64,000 nucleotides of DNA from NCEH01 sp002257205 (GTDB lineage: Bacteria > Pseudomonadota > Alphaproteobacteria > Rhizobiales > Xanthobacteraceae), in the NCBI RefSeq assembly GCF_043195105.1, contig NZ_JBAFWO010000010.1. One strand, given 5' to 3'. The translations under genes and the position numbers were made by a program. Under the pieces are notes generated by a model. It did not search any database, was not told the origin of the DNA, and was given only the letters and a program-made list of their open reading frames with translations. This document shows, one piece after another, positions 31,574-40,130 of this stretch (position 1 is the first letter of the stretch; each line of letters starts with the position of its first letter).

Positions 31574-32659
31574 ATGCCCGGTTCGCGCGTCACCCGTTTC
31601 ATCGCCGCCTTGCTCGCCGGCACGCTTCTGGCGGCAAATCCGGCCGCCGCCTGCACCCGCGCGCTTTATACCGGCGCTGACGGCCTCGTCATCACCGGCC
31701 GCTCGATGGATTGGGCGGAGGACATGCGCACCAATCTGTGGGCTTTCCCGAAAGGCATGGCGCGCGACGGCGCTGCCGGGCCGACGGCGCCGAAATGGGT
31801 CTCGAAATACGGTAGCCTCATCGCCTCGGGCTATGATGTCGGCACCGCCGACGGCATCAACGAGGCCGGGCTGGTGGTGAACCTGCTCTATCTCGATGAA
31901 TCCGACTATGGCGGCGACACCGGCAAGCCGCCCATGTCGATTTCGGTCTGGGCGCAATATGTGCTCGACATGTTCGGCTCGGTCTCAGAAGCCGTGGCAG
32001 CGCTGGAGAAGGAGCCGTTCCGCATCATCGCGCCGGTGCTCCCGAACGGGTCCCCTGCGCAGCTTCACCTTGCGCTTTCCGACGCCAGCGGCGATTCCGC
32101 GATCCTGGAATATATCGGCGGCAAGCTCGTCATCCACCATGGCAAGCAATATCAGGTGATGACCAATTCGCCGATTTTCGACCAGCAATTGGCGCTCAAC
32201 ACCTATTGGGAAGAGATCGGCGGGCTGACCTTCCTGCCCGGCACGAACCGCGCGTCGGATCGCTTCGCCCGCGCCTCGTTCCTGATCCATGCGGTGCCGA
32301 AGCAGGCCGATCCGCGCTTCATTTCGGCGGTGCCGGGGCAGAGCTATGCCAATCAGGCGGCGCTCAGCGTGCTCGGGGTGATGCGCAGCGTCGGCGTGCC
32401 GCTCGGCATCACCACGCCAAACCAGCCGAACATCTCCTCCTCCCTCTGGCGCAGCGTCGCGGACCAGAAGAACAAGGTCTATTTCTTCGATTCCTCCACC
32501 AGTCCCAACGCCTTCTGGGTGCCGCTCGCCGACCTCGACCTCAAGGAGGGTGCGCCAGTGAAGAAGCTCATTCTGGAAGGCGGCAAGGTCTATTCGGGCA
32601 ATGCGGCGGCGCAGTTCGAAGCGGCGCCGGCCTTCACCTTCCTGCCGGGGAAGCCATAG
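31574..32659 (+). CDS. Secreted choloylglycine hydrolase / penicillin V acylase-type Ntn hydrolase
   Basis: This 361-residue linear-amide C-N hydrolase has a signal peptide ending NPAAA immediately followed by Cys27, which aligns with the N-terminal nucleophile of the family (CTRALY, then GRSMDW). Signal cleavage would therefore expose the catalytic Cys directly. Other family features are ASGYDVGTADGINEAGL, FRIIAP and MTNSPIFDQQL. The start at 31574 has GGGAGG six bases upstream; the ATG two codons earlier abuts the ribosome site. Substrates may be acyl-homoserine lactones, penicillins or bile-salt-like amides; the sequence does not decide. It is probably independent of the trp genes. Confidence 0.87.
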   Translation: MPGSRVTRFIAALLAGTLLAANPAAACTRALYTGADGLVITGRSMDWAEDMRTNLWAFPKGMARDGAAGPTAPKWVSKYGSLIASGYDVGTADGINEAGLVVNLLYLDESDYGGDTGKPPMSISVWAQYVLDMFGSVSEAVAALEKEPFRIIAPVLPNGSPAQLHLALSDASGDSAILEYIGGKLVIHHGKQYQVMTNSPIFDQQLALNTYWEEIGGLTFLPGTNRASDRFARASFLIHAVPKQADPRFISAVPGQSYANQAALSVLGVMRSVGVPLGITTPNQPNISSSLWRSVADQKNKVYFFDSSTSPNAFWVPLADLDLKEGAPVKKLILEGGKVYSGNAAAQFEAAPAFTFLPGKP

Positions 32660-32736
32660 GCCTCGCCGTAGGGCCGGAATGGCTCCCAGCCCTGGCCCTT
32701 TCGCGACGCCGGCGGCTCTCGACCGCCGGCGGCCCC

Positions 32737-34224
32737 TCAGGCGCGCGCCATGCGGCGGGGCGCAAGCAGATCCAGCAGCGCCGTGCCGAGAGCCGCCACC
32801 ACCAGATTGGCGACCAGCGCCAGCAGCCCGACATAGATCGTGTACGACTCGCCCCCGAGGATCAGCCGGTGCACCGGCACCAGCCCGTCCGAGAAGACGA
32901 TGAACGATCCGCCGCCGATGCCCACCACCCAGCCGGCAAGGAGAGCGCCGGCGCGGAACCAGCGGGTGAACAGGCCGAACACCACCGCCGGGAAGGTCTG
33001 GAGGATCCAGAGGCCGCCCAGCAATTGCAGGTCGATGGCGAATTTGGTGGGCAGGAAGATGATGCAGGCGAGCGCGCCCACCTTCACCACCAGCGACACG
33101 ATCTTCGCCACCTGCGCTTCGCCCGCGTCGGTGACCGCCGGGTTCACATAGGCCTTCCACACGTTGCGGGTGAACAGATTGGACGCGCCGATGGACATCA
33201 CCGCCGCCGGCACCAGCGCGCCGATGCCGATGGCGGCGAAGGCGAAGCCGGCGAACCAGCTCGGAAACAGGGTCTTGAACAGCATCGGCACCACGTCGGT
33301 GGGGCTCGTTACCTTCACACCGGCCGCGTGCGCCATGTAGCCGAGCAAAGCGATAAGCCCCAGCAGCACCGTATAGGCGGGCAGCAGGATCGCGTTCTTT
33401 CGGATAATATCCCCGCTCTTGGCGGCGAACACGCCCGTGAGCGTGTGGGGATACATGAAGGCGGCGAGCGCCGAGCCGAGCGCGAGCGTCGCATAAGGCA
33501 GCATCTGCTGCGGCTGGAGAGTGAGGCCGGTGGCGCCGCCCTTGGCCTGGAAGGCGAGGTCCGCCGCGTGGAACACGGCGCCATAGCCGCCGAGCACCAT
33601 CGGCACCAGCACCACCGCCACCAGGACCACCACATAGATCATGATGTCCTTGACGAAGGCGATCAGGGCCGGTGCCCGCAGGCCGGCCGAATAGGTATAG
33701 AGCGCGAGGATCAGGAAGGCCGCGATGATGGGGAATTCCCCGGTCAGCCCCATGGCCGAGATCACCGCCTGCATGCCCACGAGCTGAAGCGCGATGTAGG
33801 GCATGGTGGCGATGAGGCCGGTGAGCGCGACCACCAGCTCCAGCGCCCGGCTGCCATACATGCCGTGCACCACGTCCGCCGCCGTCACATGGCCGCTGGC
33901 ATGGGCGACCTTCCACAGCTTCGGCATGACGAGGAAAATGAAGGGATAGACGATGATCGTGTAGGGCAGGGCGAAGAAGCCGTAGGCCCCCACCGCATAC
34001 ACCAGCGCCGGTACGGCGATGACGGTGTAGGCGGTATAGAAGTCGCCGCCCACCAGGAACCAGGTGATCCAGACCCCGAACTGGCGCCCGCCGAGGCCCC
34101 ATTCGTCGAGCTTGGCATGGTTATCGGCGGCCTTCCAGCGCGAGGCGACGAAGCCCATCACGGTGACCAGCACAAAAAAGAACAGGAAGACCGACAGCGC
34201 GGTCCAATCTATGGCGCCGATCAT
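32737..34224 (-). CDS. Sodium:solute symporter (SSS family), monocarboxylate permease-like
   Basis: This 495-residue inner-membrane protein has about 13 hydrophobic helices. Family-typical stretches are ADNHAKLDEWGLGGRQFG, WFLVGGDFYTAYTVIAVP, YPHTLTGVFAAK and AIGIGALVPAAVMSIGASNLFTRN. The pattern resembles MctP/ActP-type transporters for short-chain organic acids. Its ATG overlaps the stop of a 55-residue DUF3311 gene (ATGA); such pairs are common for this subfamily. The substrate is inferred only from family. Confidence 0.88.
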   Translation of the reverse strand: MIGAIDWTALSVFLFFFVLVTVMGFVASRWKAADNHAKLDEWGLGGRQFGVWITWFLVGGDFYTAYTVIAVPALVYAVGAYGFFALPYTIIVYPFIFLVMPKLWKVAHASGHVTAADVVHGMYGSRALELVVALTGLIATMPYIALQLVGMQAVISAMGLTGEFPIIAAFLILALYTYSAGLRAPALIAFVKDIMIYVVVLVAVVLVPMVLGGYGAVFHAADLAFQAKGGATGLTLQPQQMLPYATLALGSALAAFMYPHTLTGVFAAKSGDIIRKNAILLPAYTVLLGLIALLGYMAHAAGVKVTSPTDVVPMLFKTLFPSWFAGFAFAAIGIGALVPAAVMSIGASNLFTRNVWKAYVNPAVTDAGEAQVAKIVSLVVKVGALACIIFLPTKFAIDLQLLGGLWILQTFPAVVFGLFTRWFRAGALLAGWVVGIGGGSFIVFSDGLVPVHRLILGGESYTIYVGLLALVANLVVAALGTALLDLLAPRRMARA

Positions 34225-34388
34225 TCCTTGGTCGCCTTATAAACCACGAAGGTCAAAAGGGAGGTCAGCGGCACCCAGGCGAGCTGATACCAATAGAAAA
34301 ACGGGAAGCCGAACAACTCGGGTAGGCGTTCATTATAGAACGGCACCCATAGCAGCCCCAGGAAGGGCAAGAGCAGGAGGAGTCGCAC
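34221..34388 (-). CDS. DUF3311 small membrane protein, partner of the SSS symporter
   Basis: This 55-residue frame starts with GTG and reads VRLLLLLPFLGLLWVPFYNE, then FFYWYQLAWVPLTSLLTFVVYK, ending KATKE. These two helices and the FYN and W-x-P positions match the DUF3311 proteins found just before SSS symporters. The stop overlaps the symporter start by four bases. An in-frame stop 21 bases upstream leaves the GTG as the best start, with GGAAGG about ten bases away. It probably helps assemble or stabilise the transporter, but this has not been shown. Confidence 0.82.
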   Translation of the reverse strand: MRLLLLLPFLGLLWVPFYNERLPELFGFPFFYWYQLAWVPLTSLLTFVVYKATKE

Positions 34389-34649
34389 CTTAGGGAAACC
34401 TTCCGAAGGTTAGTCGAGGGGGCGATTAAACCGGTTAGAAAACGCCGTCCAATCAAAATGTCGGGTGTATCTTCATTCCTTAACGGAATAGCTTGCCTCC
34501 GCCGTGGTTTCGCCACCATGCGCGCCCAAGCCCTTCGGTGAGATGACGCAAGGGTCGGCGGCGCTGGATTTGCGCAGCGCAGCGCGACCGCCCTTCCGTT
34601 CCCGCCCGCTCGGTATTACATGGAGCGCGCCACAGCCGGAGCATTCTCC

Positions 34650-35543
<894 letters not shown>

Positions 35544-35596
35544 TGCCCACCCAACCATTGCGCCGCGCGGCCGAAGCCGCGCAGGGGTAGAAGACG

Positions 35597-36922
35597 ATGT
35601 CCCTCTCCCGCCCCGTCGGCGGACCCGACGCCATTCTGGAGCGCCTCGCGGCGCTCCACCCCCAGCGGATCGACCTTTCGCTGGATCGGGTCCATCGCCT
35701 GCTTACCGCGCTCGATCATCCCGAACTTCGCCTGCCGCCCGTGATCCACGTGGCGGGCACCAATGGCAAGGGATCCACCATCGCCTTCCTGCGCGCGGCG
35801 CTGGAGGCGGCGGGCAAGCGCGTGCATGTCTACACCTCGCCCCATCTGGTGCGCTTCAACGAGCGCATCCGCCTTGCCAGTGCTTTGGTGGAGGATGCGG
35901 CGCTCTCGCAGGCCCTCGACCAGGTGGAAGCGGCCAATGCCGGGGCGCCCATCACCCTGTTCGAGATCACGACGGCGGCCGCCTTCGTCCTGTTCGCCCA
36001 GGTGCCGGCGGACGTGCTGCTGCTGGAAGTTGGCCTCGGCGGGCGGCTCGACGCCACCAATGTGGTGGATGCGCCTCTGGCCAGCGTCATCACGCCGCTG
36101 TCCATCGACCATGTGGATTTTCTCGGGCCGACGCTGGAGCTGATCGCCGCCGAGAAGGCCGGCATCATCAAGCGCCGCGTGCCGGTCATCCTCGCCGGCC
36201 AGCCGGACGAGGCGCTGGCGGTGATCGAGCGCGCTGCGGCGCGCAAGCTCGCGCCTTTGTTCGCGCGCGGGCAGCAATGGACCATGCACGAGGAAGCGGG
36301 GCGGCTGGTCTATTCCGACGAGGCCGGGCTTCTCGATTTGCCGCGTCCGCGCCTCATGGGCGCGCACCAGATCGACAATGCCGGGCTTGCGGTCGCGACC
36401 TTGCGGGCCTTGCCGCAATTGGGCGTAAGCGCCGCCGCCATCGAGGCCGGATTGCGGGCGGCCGAATGGCCGGCGCGGCTCCAGCGCTTGGCGCCGGGCC
36501 CGCTGACCGCGCGCGCGCCGGCCGACGTGGAAGTCTGGCTCGACGGTGGACACAATGCCGCCGGCGGCGCCGCCCTCGCCAATGCCTTGGCGGAGCTGGA
36601 AGAGCGCTATGCGCGCCCGCTGGTGATGATCGTGGGCATGCTGGGCTCGAAGGATGTCGCGGCCTTCCTGGCGCCATTCGCGGGGCTCGCGCGCGAGGTG
36701 ATCGCGGTGCCCGTTCCCGGCGAGCACAAGGGCCTCTCGCCCGAGGAAGTGGCGGCAGCCGCCGCCGTGCTCGGCATGTCCGGCTCGGTGGCGCGCGATG
36801 TGGGCGCTGCGCTCGATGGGCTTGCGTCCTTCCCCCTGATGCCGCCGCCGCGGGTGCTGATCGCCGGCTCGCTCTATCTGGCGGGCGCCGTGCTGCAAGA
36901 GAATGGCGCCGCTTTGCTCTGA
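35597..36922 (+). CDS. folC: Folylpolyglutamate synthase / dihydrofolate synthase
   Basis: This 441-residue Mur-ligase-like enzyme adds glutamate to dihydropteroate and folates. The P-loop is VAGTNGKGST (about residue 53). The family stretches YTSPHLVRFNERIR, EVGLGGRLDATNV, SIDHVDFLG and EKAGIIK follow, and the C-terminal domain starts near VWLDGGHNAAGG. It lies 53 bp after accD on the same strand, a pairing also seen in other proteobacteria, and ends 30 bp before a convergent small gene. Confidence 0.95.
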   Translation: MSLSRPVGGPDAILERLAALHPQRIDLSLDRVHRLLTALDHPELRLPPVIHVAGTNGKGSTIAFLRAALEAAGKRVHVYTSPHLVRFNERIRLASALVEDAALSQALDQVEAANAGAPITLFEITTAAAFVLFAQVPADVLLLEVGLGGRLDATNVVDAPLASVITPLSIDHVDFLGPTLELIAAEKAGIIKRRVPVILAGQPDEALAVIERAAARKLAPLFARGQQWTMHEEAGRLVYSDEAGLLDLPRPRLMGAHQIDNAGLAVATLRALPQLGVSAAAIEAGLRAAEWPARLQRLAPGPLTARAPADVEVWLDGGHNAAGGAALANALAELEERYARPLVMIVGMLGSKDVAAFLAPFAGLAREVIAVPVPGEHKGLSPEEVAAAAAVLGMSGSVARDVGAALDGLASFPLMPPPRVLIAGSLYLAGAVLQENGAALL

Positions 36923-36952
36923 GGGCCCCGCGTGTGGGGCCTCGCCCTCTCC

Positions 36953-37189
36953 TCAGCCGGAGGTCGCATCCTCGTTCGGTCGATGGGGATCGGGCAGGGC
37001 GCCGGTTCCGGGTGTCTTCTCGGGATCGGTCAGGGACGGCTTGGCGTGGGGGCCAGCGGCAGGCTTGCCGGCGGCGGGCTTGCCAGCTGTGGGATTGCCA
37101 GCGGGTTCCGATGACCCTGGCGGGCCGCCGGTGGTGACCTTGCCGGCCTTTGTCTCATCGAAAGCGGGGTGTCGCGGTGACGCGGACAT
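36953..37189 (-). CDS. Small Pro/Gly-rich hypothetical protein
   Basis: This 78-residue hydrophilic, probably disordered protein (MSASPRHPAFDETKAG, then AGKPAAGKPAAG repeats) ends DPEKTPGTGALPDPHR and NEDATSG. I recall short alphaproteobacterial proteins with a similar TPGTG-LP tail, but cannot name a family. The ATG at 37189 has AGAGGAG nine bases upstream, which supports translation; longer upstream extensions look non-coding. It is convergent with folC and divergent from accA. Confidence 0.55.
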   Translation of the reverse strand: MSASPRHPAFDETKAGKVTTGGPPGSSEPAGNPTAGKPAAGKPAAGPHAKPSLTDPEKTPGTGALPDPHRPNEDATSG

Positions 37190-37356
37190 GCGGGGTTCTC
37201 CTCTGCAATCCATTGGGATATAACGCGCCAGGGCAAATCCGGTTGCCTCGGCGGCAGGCGCACCTTGACTTACCGCGCCGCGAAGAGCAGCTTCCGCCCG
37301 CGCCATGAGGTGCCGGACGGACCCGTCCATCATTCCCCAAAACCCCACGGACAGGC

Positions 37357-38307
37357 ATGCGCAGCTATTTGGACTTCGAGAAGCCGGTGGCCGAGCTCGA
37401 GGCGAAGGTGGAAGAACTGCGGGCACTTTCGAGCGGGGACGGCGTCGCCATTGCCGACGACGTGACGCGCCTTGAGGCCAAGGCCGCCGACGCCCTGGCG
37501 CAGCTCTATTCCACCCTTACCCCCTGGCAGAAAACCCTTGTGGCGCGCCATCCCGCGCGGCCGCACTTCGGCGATTTCGCCAAGGGCCTGTTCGACGAAT
37601 TCACCCCCATGGCGGGGGATCGCAAATATGGCGAGGACGAAGCCATCATCGGCGGCTTCGCGCGCTTCCGGGGCGAACCCGTGTGCGTGATCGGCCATGA
37701 GAAGGGCTCCACCACGGAAACCCGTATCCGGCACAATTTCGGCATGGCGCGGCCCGAGGGCTATCGCAAGGCCGCGCGCCTGATGGAGCTGGCAGACCGC
37801 TTCAACGTGCCCATGATCGCCCTGGTCGACACCGCCGGCGCCTATCCCGGCATCGGCGCCGAGGAGCGTGGCCAGGCCGAGGCCATCGCCCGGTCCACCG
37901 ACGCCTGCCTTGCGCTCGGCGCGCCCAATGTCGCAGTCGTGATTGGCGAGGGCGGGTCCGGCGGTGCCATCGCCATCGCCACGGCCAATAAGGTCCTGAT
38001 GCTGGAGCACGCCATCTACAGCGTGATCTCGCCCGAGGGCGCGGCCTCGATCCTGTGGCGCGACACCGCCAAAGCACAGGAGGCGGCGACCAATATGAAG
38101 ATCACCGCCCAGGATCTGGTGCGCTTCGGCGTGGTGGATTCGATCATCAAGGAGCCCACCGGCGGTGCCCATCGGGACCCCAAGGCCGCCATCACCGCGA
38201 CCGGGGACGCGATCGCGGAAGCCTTGAGCGGCATGGCCGGCATGGATGCGGCGGCGGTGCGCAAGGCGCGGCGGGCGAAGTTCCTGGCGATCGGCCGCAC
38301 GCTTTAA
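37357..38307 (+). CDS. accA: Acetyl-CoA carboxylase carboxyltransferase subunit alpha
   Basis: This 316-residue partner of AccD opens with YLDFEKPVAELEAKVEEL and carries AIIGGFARFRGEPVCVIGHEKG, NFGMARPEGYRKAARLMELAD, DTAGAYPGIGAEERGQ and GEGGSGGAIAIATANKV, the biotin and CoA-site blocks of the alpha subunit. It lies only 1.8 kb from accD, so both carboxyltransferase subunits are nearly adjacent, separated by folC and a small antisense-oriented gene. Confidence 0.96.
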   Translation: MRSYLDFEKPVAELEAKVEELRALSSGDGVAIADDVTRLEAKAADALAQLYSTLTPWQKTLVARHPARPHFGDFAKGLFDEFTPMAGDRKYGEDEAIIGGFARFRGEPVCVIGHEKGSTTETRIRHNFGMARPEGYRKAARLMELADRFNVPMIALVDTAGAYPGIGAEERGQAEAIARSTDACLALGAPNVAVVIGEGGSGGAIAIATANKVLMLEHAIYSVISPEGAASILWRDTAKAQEAATNMKITAQDLVRFGVVDSIIKEPTGGAHRDPKAAITATGDAIAEALSGMAGMDAAAVRKARRAKFLAIGRTL

Positions 38308-38473
38308 CCATCTGGAACCATCTGGAGCTGGACGGCGGCCGGTTTGTCTGGAACCATCTCATATCAGCCGCAATTGGTCGGTCATGTGCGCCTAAGGGGC
38401 GCTGATTTATCGCTTTTCCGCCATCATATGGTAAGGCCCCGTCAAGGTTGGTGCTTGCATGATGGCTCTTAGT

Positions 38474-38508
38474 GCCGGATCTGCCCATATGGGCGGATCG
38501 CGCTCTAG
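38474..38508. repeat. Palindromic repeat, copy A (short form)
   Basis: GGATCTGCCCATAT meets ATGGGCGGATC in a near-perfect palindrome ending GCGCTCTAG. The same half-sites recur at 51.46-51.55 kb with an extra hairpin between them. Degenerate TCTGGAACCATCT repeats lie just upstream (38311-38370) and resemble part of that longer copy. Confidence 0.75.
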
Positions 38509-38538
38509 TGCGCCCGAAACGGACCTTGGAGTTCTGCG

Positions 38539-39780
38539 TTGAGCCGTCCGCTTCCCCTCATTTCCCGGCTCCGGCTCGCGGCACTGGCCGCCACGGCGGC
38601 GGTGGTGCTGGCCGGCTGCAACGGCCAGGGCGATCTGTCCCGGCGCTCCCAGCAGCCCCTGTCGCCGCAGATGGTCACCATGATCCAGGAAAAGGGCATG
38701 ACGCCCTCCAGCCCGATCCTGGTGCGCCTGTTCAAGCAGGAATCCGAGCTGGAGGTCTGGAAGCAAAAGACCAACGGCACCTATGCGCTGCTGAAGACCT
38801 ATCCGATCTGCCGCTGGTCGGGCGAGCTCGGCCCCAAGGTGAAGATCGGCGATCGCCAGGCGCCGGAAGGCTTCTATGCCATCACCCCGGCGCTGATGAA
38901 CCCTAATTCCAATTATTATCTCGCGATCAACACCGGCTTTCCGAACGCGTTCGACAAGTCCTACGGCCGCACCGGCGAGTTCCTGATGATCCATGGGGAT
39001 TGCTCCTCGTCGGGCTGCTACGCAATGACCGACCAGCAGATCGCCGAGATTTTCGCTTTGGCGCGCGAGAGCTTCGCCGGCGGCCAGCGCTCGTTCCAAT
39101 TGCAGGCCATGCCGTTCCGCATGACGCCGAAGAACCTCGCCCGCCATCGCACCAACCCGAACATGGCTTTCTGGCGCAACCTGAAGGAAGGCTATGACAG
39201 CTTCGAGGTGACGAAGCAGGAGCCGAAGGTCAACGTGTGCGACCGGCACTATGTGTTCAACGCGCAGGTGGAGGGGGGGCGCGGCTTCGACGCTTCCGCC
39301 GCCTGCCCGAACTATACCGTTCCCGCCGAGATCGCCAACGCCGTCGCCGCCAAGCGCATGGCCGACGACCTGCAGATCGCCGCGCTGTCGAAATCGCTGC
39401 CCGTGGCGCCGGTAAAGACCGGCACCGACGGGGGCATGCATCCGGTGTTCCTCGCCAAGTTCCGCCCGGTCGGCACCGAGGCGAATGATTACACGGTGGA
39501 CGTGAACGGGGCGCCGCCCGGCACCATGCCCGAAACCACGCGCCCGCCGGGCATTTCTCCGGAAAGCCAGGTAGTCGAATCGAATGCGCCGGTGCGTCCG
39601 GGCGCGGATCCGACCTCCGCCTCCGCGCCTACGAGCAGCGGGCCGCGTGTCGCTTCCGTCCTGCCGCCCGGATCGGTGCAGCAGACCGCCAGCCTGAGGC
39701 AGGGCACTGCGTCCGGAACGGTCTTGCAGGGCTCCACGACCATCATGACGCCGGGTACGTTCTCCTCCGGCACGCGCTAG
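38539..39780 (+). CDS. YafK-like murein L,D-transpeptidase family lipoprotein
   Basis: This 413-residue periplasmic protein has a lipobox (VLAGC, near residue 28) and a YkuD-type domain (about residues 50-200) with the catalytic block MIHGDCSSSGCYAMTD containing the His and Cys nucleophile. Other YafK features are RLFKQESELEVWK, TYPICRWSGELGPK, GDRQAPEGFY and NPNSNYYLAINTGFPNAFD. E. coli YafK/DpaA releases Braun lipoprotein from peptidoglycan; the role here may be similar. A further 200 residues form an unstructured Pro/Ser/Thr-rich tail. The start is a TTG with GGAG eight bases upstream. A parS site follows. Confidence 0.87.
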   Translation: MSRPLPLISRLRLAALAATAAVVLAGCNGQGDLSRRSQQPLSPQMVTMIQEKGMTPSSPILVRLFKQESELEVWKQKTNGTYALLKTYPICRWSGELGPKVKIGDRQAPEGFYAITPALMNPNSNYYLAINTGFPNAFDKSYGRTGEFLMIHGDCSSSGCYAMTDQQIAEIFALARESFAGGQRSFQLQAMPFRMTPKNLARHRTNPNMAFWRNLKEGYDSFEVTKQEPKVNVCDRHYVFNAQVEGGRGFDASAACPNYTVPAEIANAVAAKRMADDLQIAALSKSLPVAPVKTGTDGGMHPVFLAKFRPVGTEANDYTVDVNGAPPGTMPETTRPPGISPESQVVESNAPVRPGADPTSASAPTSSGPRVASVLPPGSVQQTASLRQGTASGTVLQGSTTIMTPGTFSSGTR

Positions 39781-39837
39781 AGCCGTCTCGGGTTTTTCCG
39801 CCGCCGAAGCGCCGCCGGCGGCGGCTGGGACGCAAAA

Positions 39838-39853
39838 TGTTTCACGTGAAACA
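39838..39853. promoter_or_regulatory. parS centromere site (ParB-binding palindrome)
   Basis: TGTTTCACGTGAAACA is a perfect 16-bp palindrome identical to the consensus ParB-binding parS sequence. It lies in the intergenic region between the YafK-like gene and secA, about 15 kb from dnaA. parS sites cluster close to the replication origin and seed ParB for chromosome segregation. I noticed no second perfect copy in the window. Confidence 0.92.
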
Positions 39854-40048
39854 ATGACTTAGCGCGGACGAAGATCGGTTTACTGAGGCTTCGCCGCAGG
39901 TCTCCGGCCTACCGAACCTGCATTTCGGGCGAAGGTTCGGCAAGGATGAATCCGGAGGATGCTCCGGTTCGGTTCGGCCTCGGACGGCCGTCGGTTCGAC
40001 CCTCTCGCCCCGTTCCGGATCCTCATCCTCATCCGCCTCTGAAACGCA
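39854..40048. other. Non-coding interval after parS
   Basis: This stretch is intergenic between the YafK-like gene and secA. Apart from the parS site before it and the terminator after it I see no gene or clear motif. Confidence 0.5.
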
Positions 40049-40077
40049 AAAACGCCCGGCTCAGCACCGGGCGTTTT
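40049..40077. terminator. Intrinsic terminator downstream of secA
   Basis: AAAACGCCCGG and CCGGGCGTTTT form an 11-bp stem with a 7-base loop, with T-rich sequence on either exit. It serves secA on the minus strand and could stop plus-strand readthrough. Confidence 0.9.
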
Positions 40078-40102
40078 CGTTCAGAAGGGGAGGCGCAAGC
40101 CT

Positions 40103-40130
40103 CAGGCACTTCGCTTCAGGCACTTCGCTT
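40103..40130. repeat. 14-bp direct repeat at the end of secA
   Basis: CAGGCACTTCGCTT occurs twice in tandem, with the second copy touching the secA stop codon and followed by a partial CAGGCGAAGC. It looks like a local duplication of the 3' end of the gene. Confidence 0.7.
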
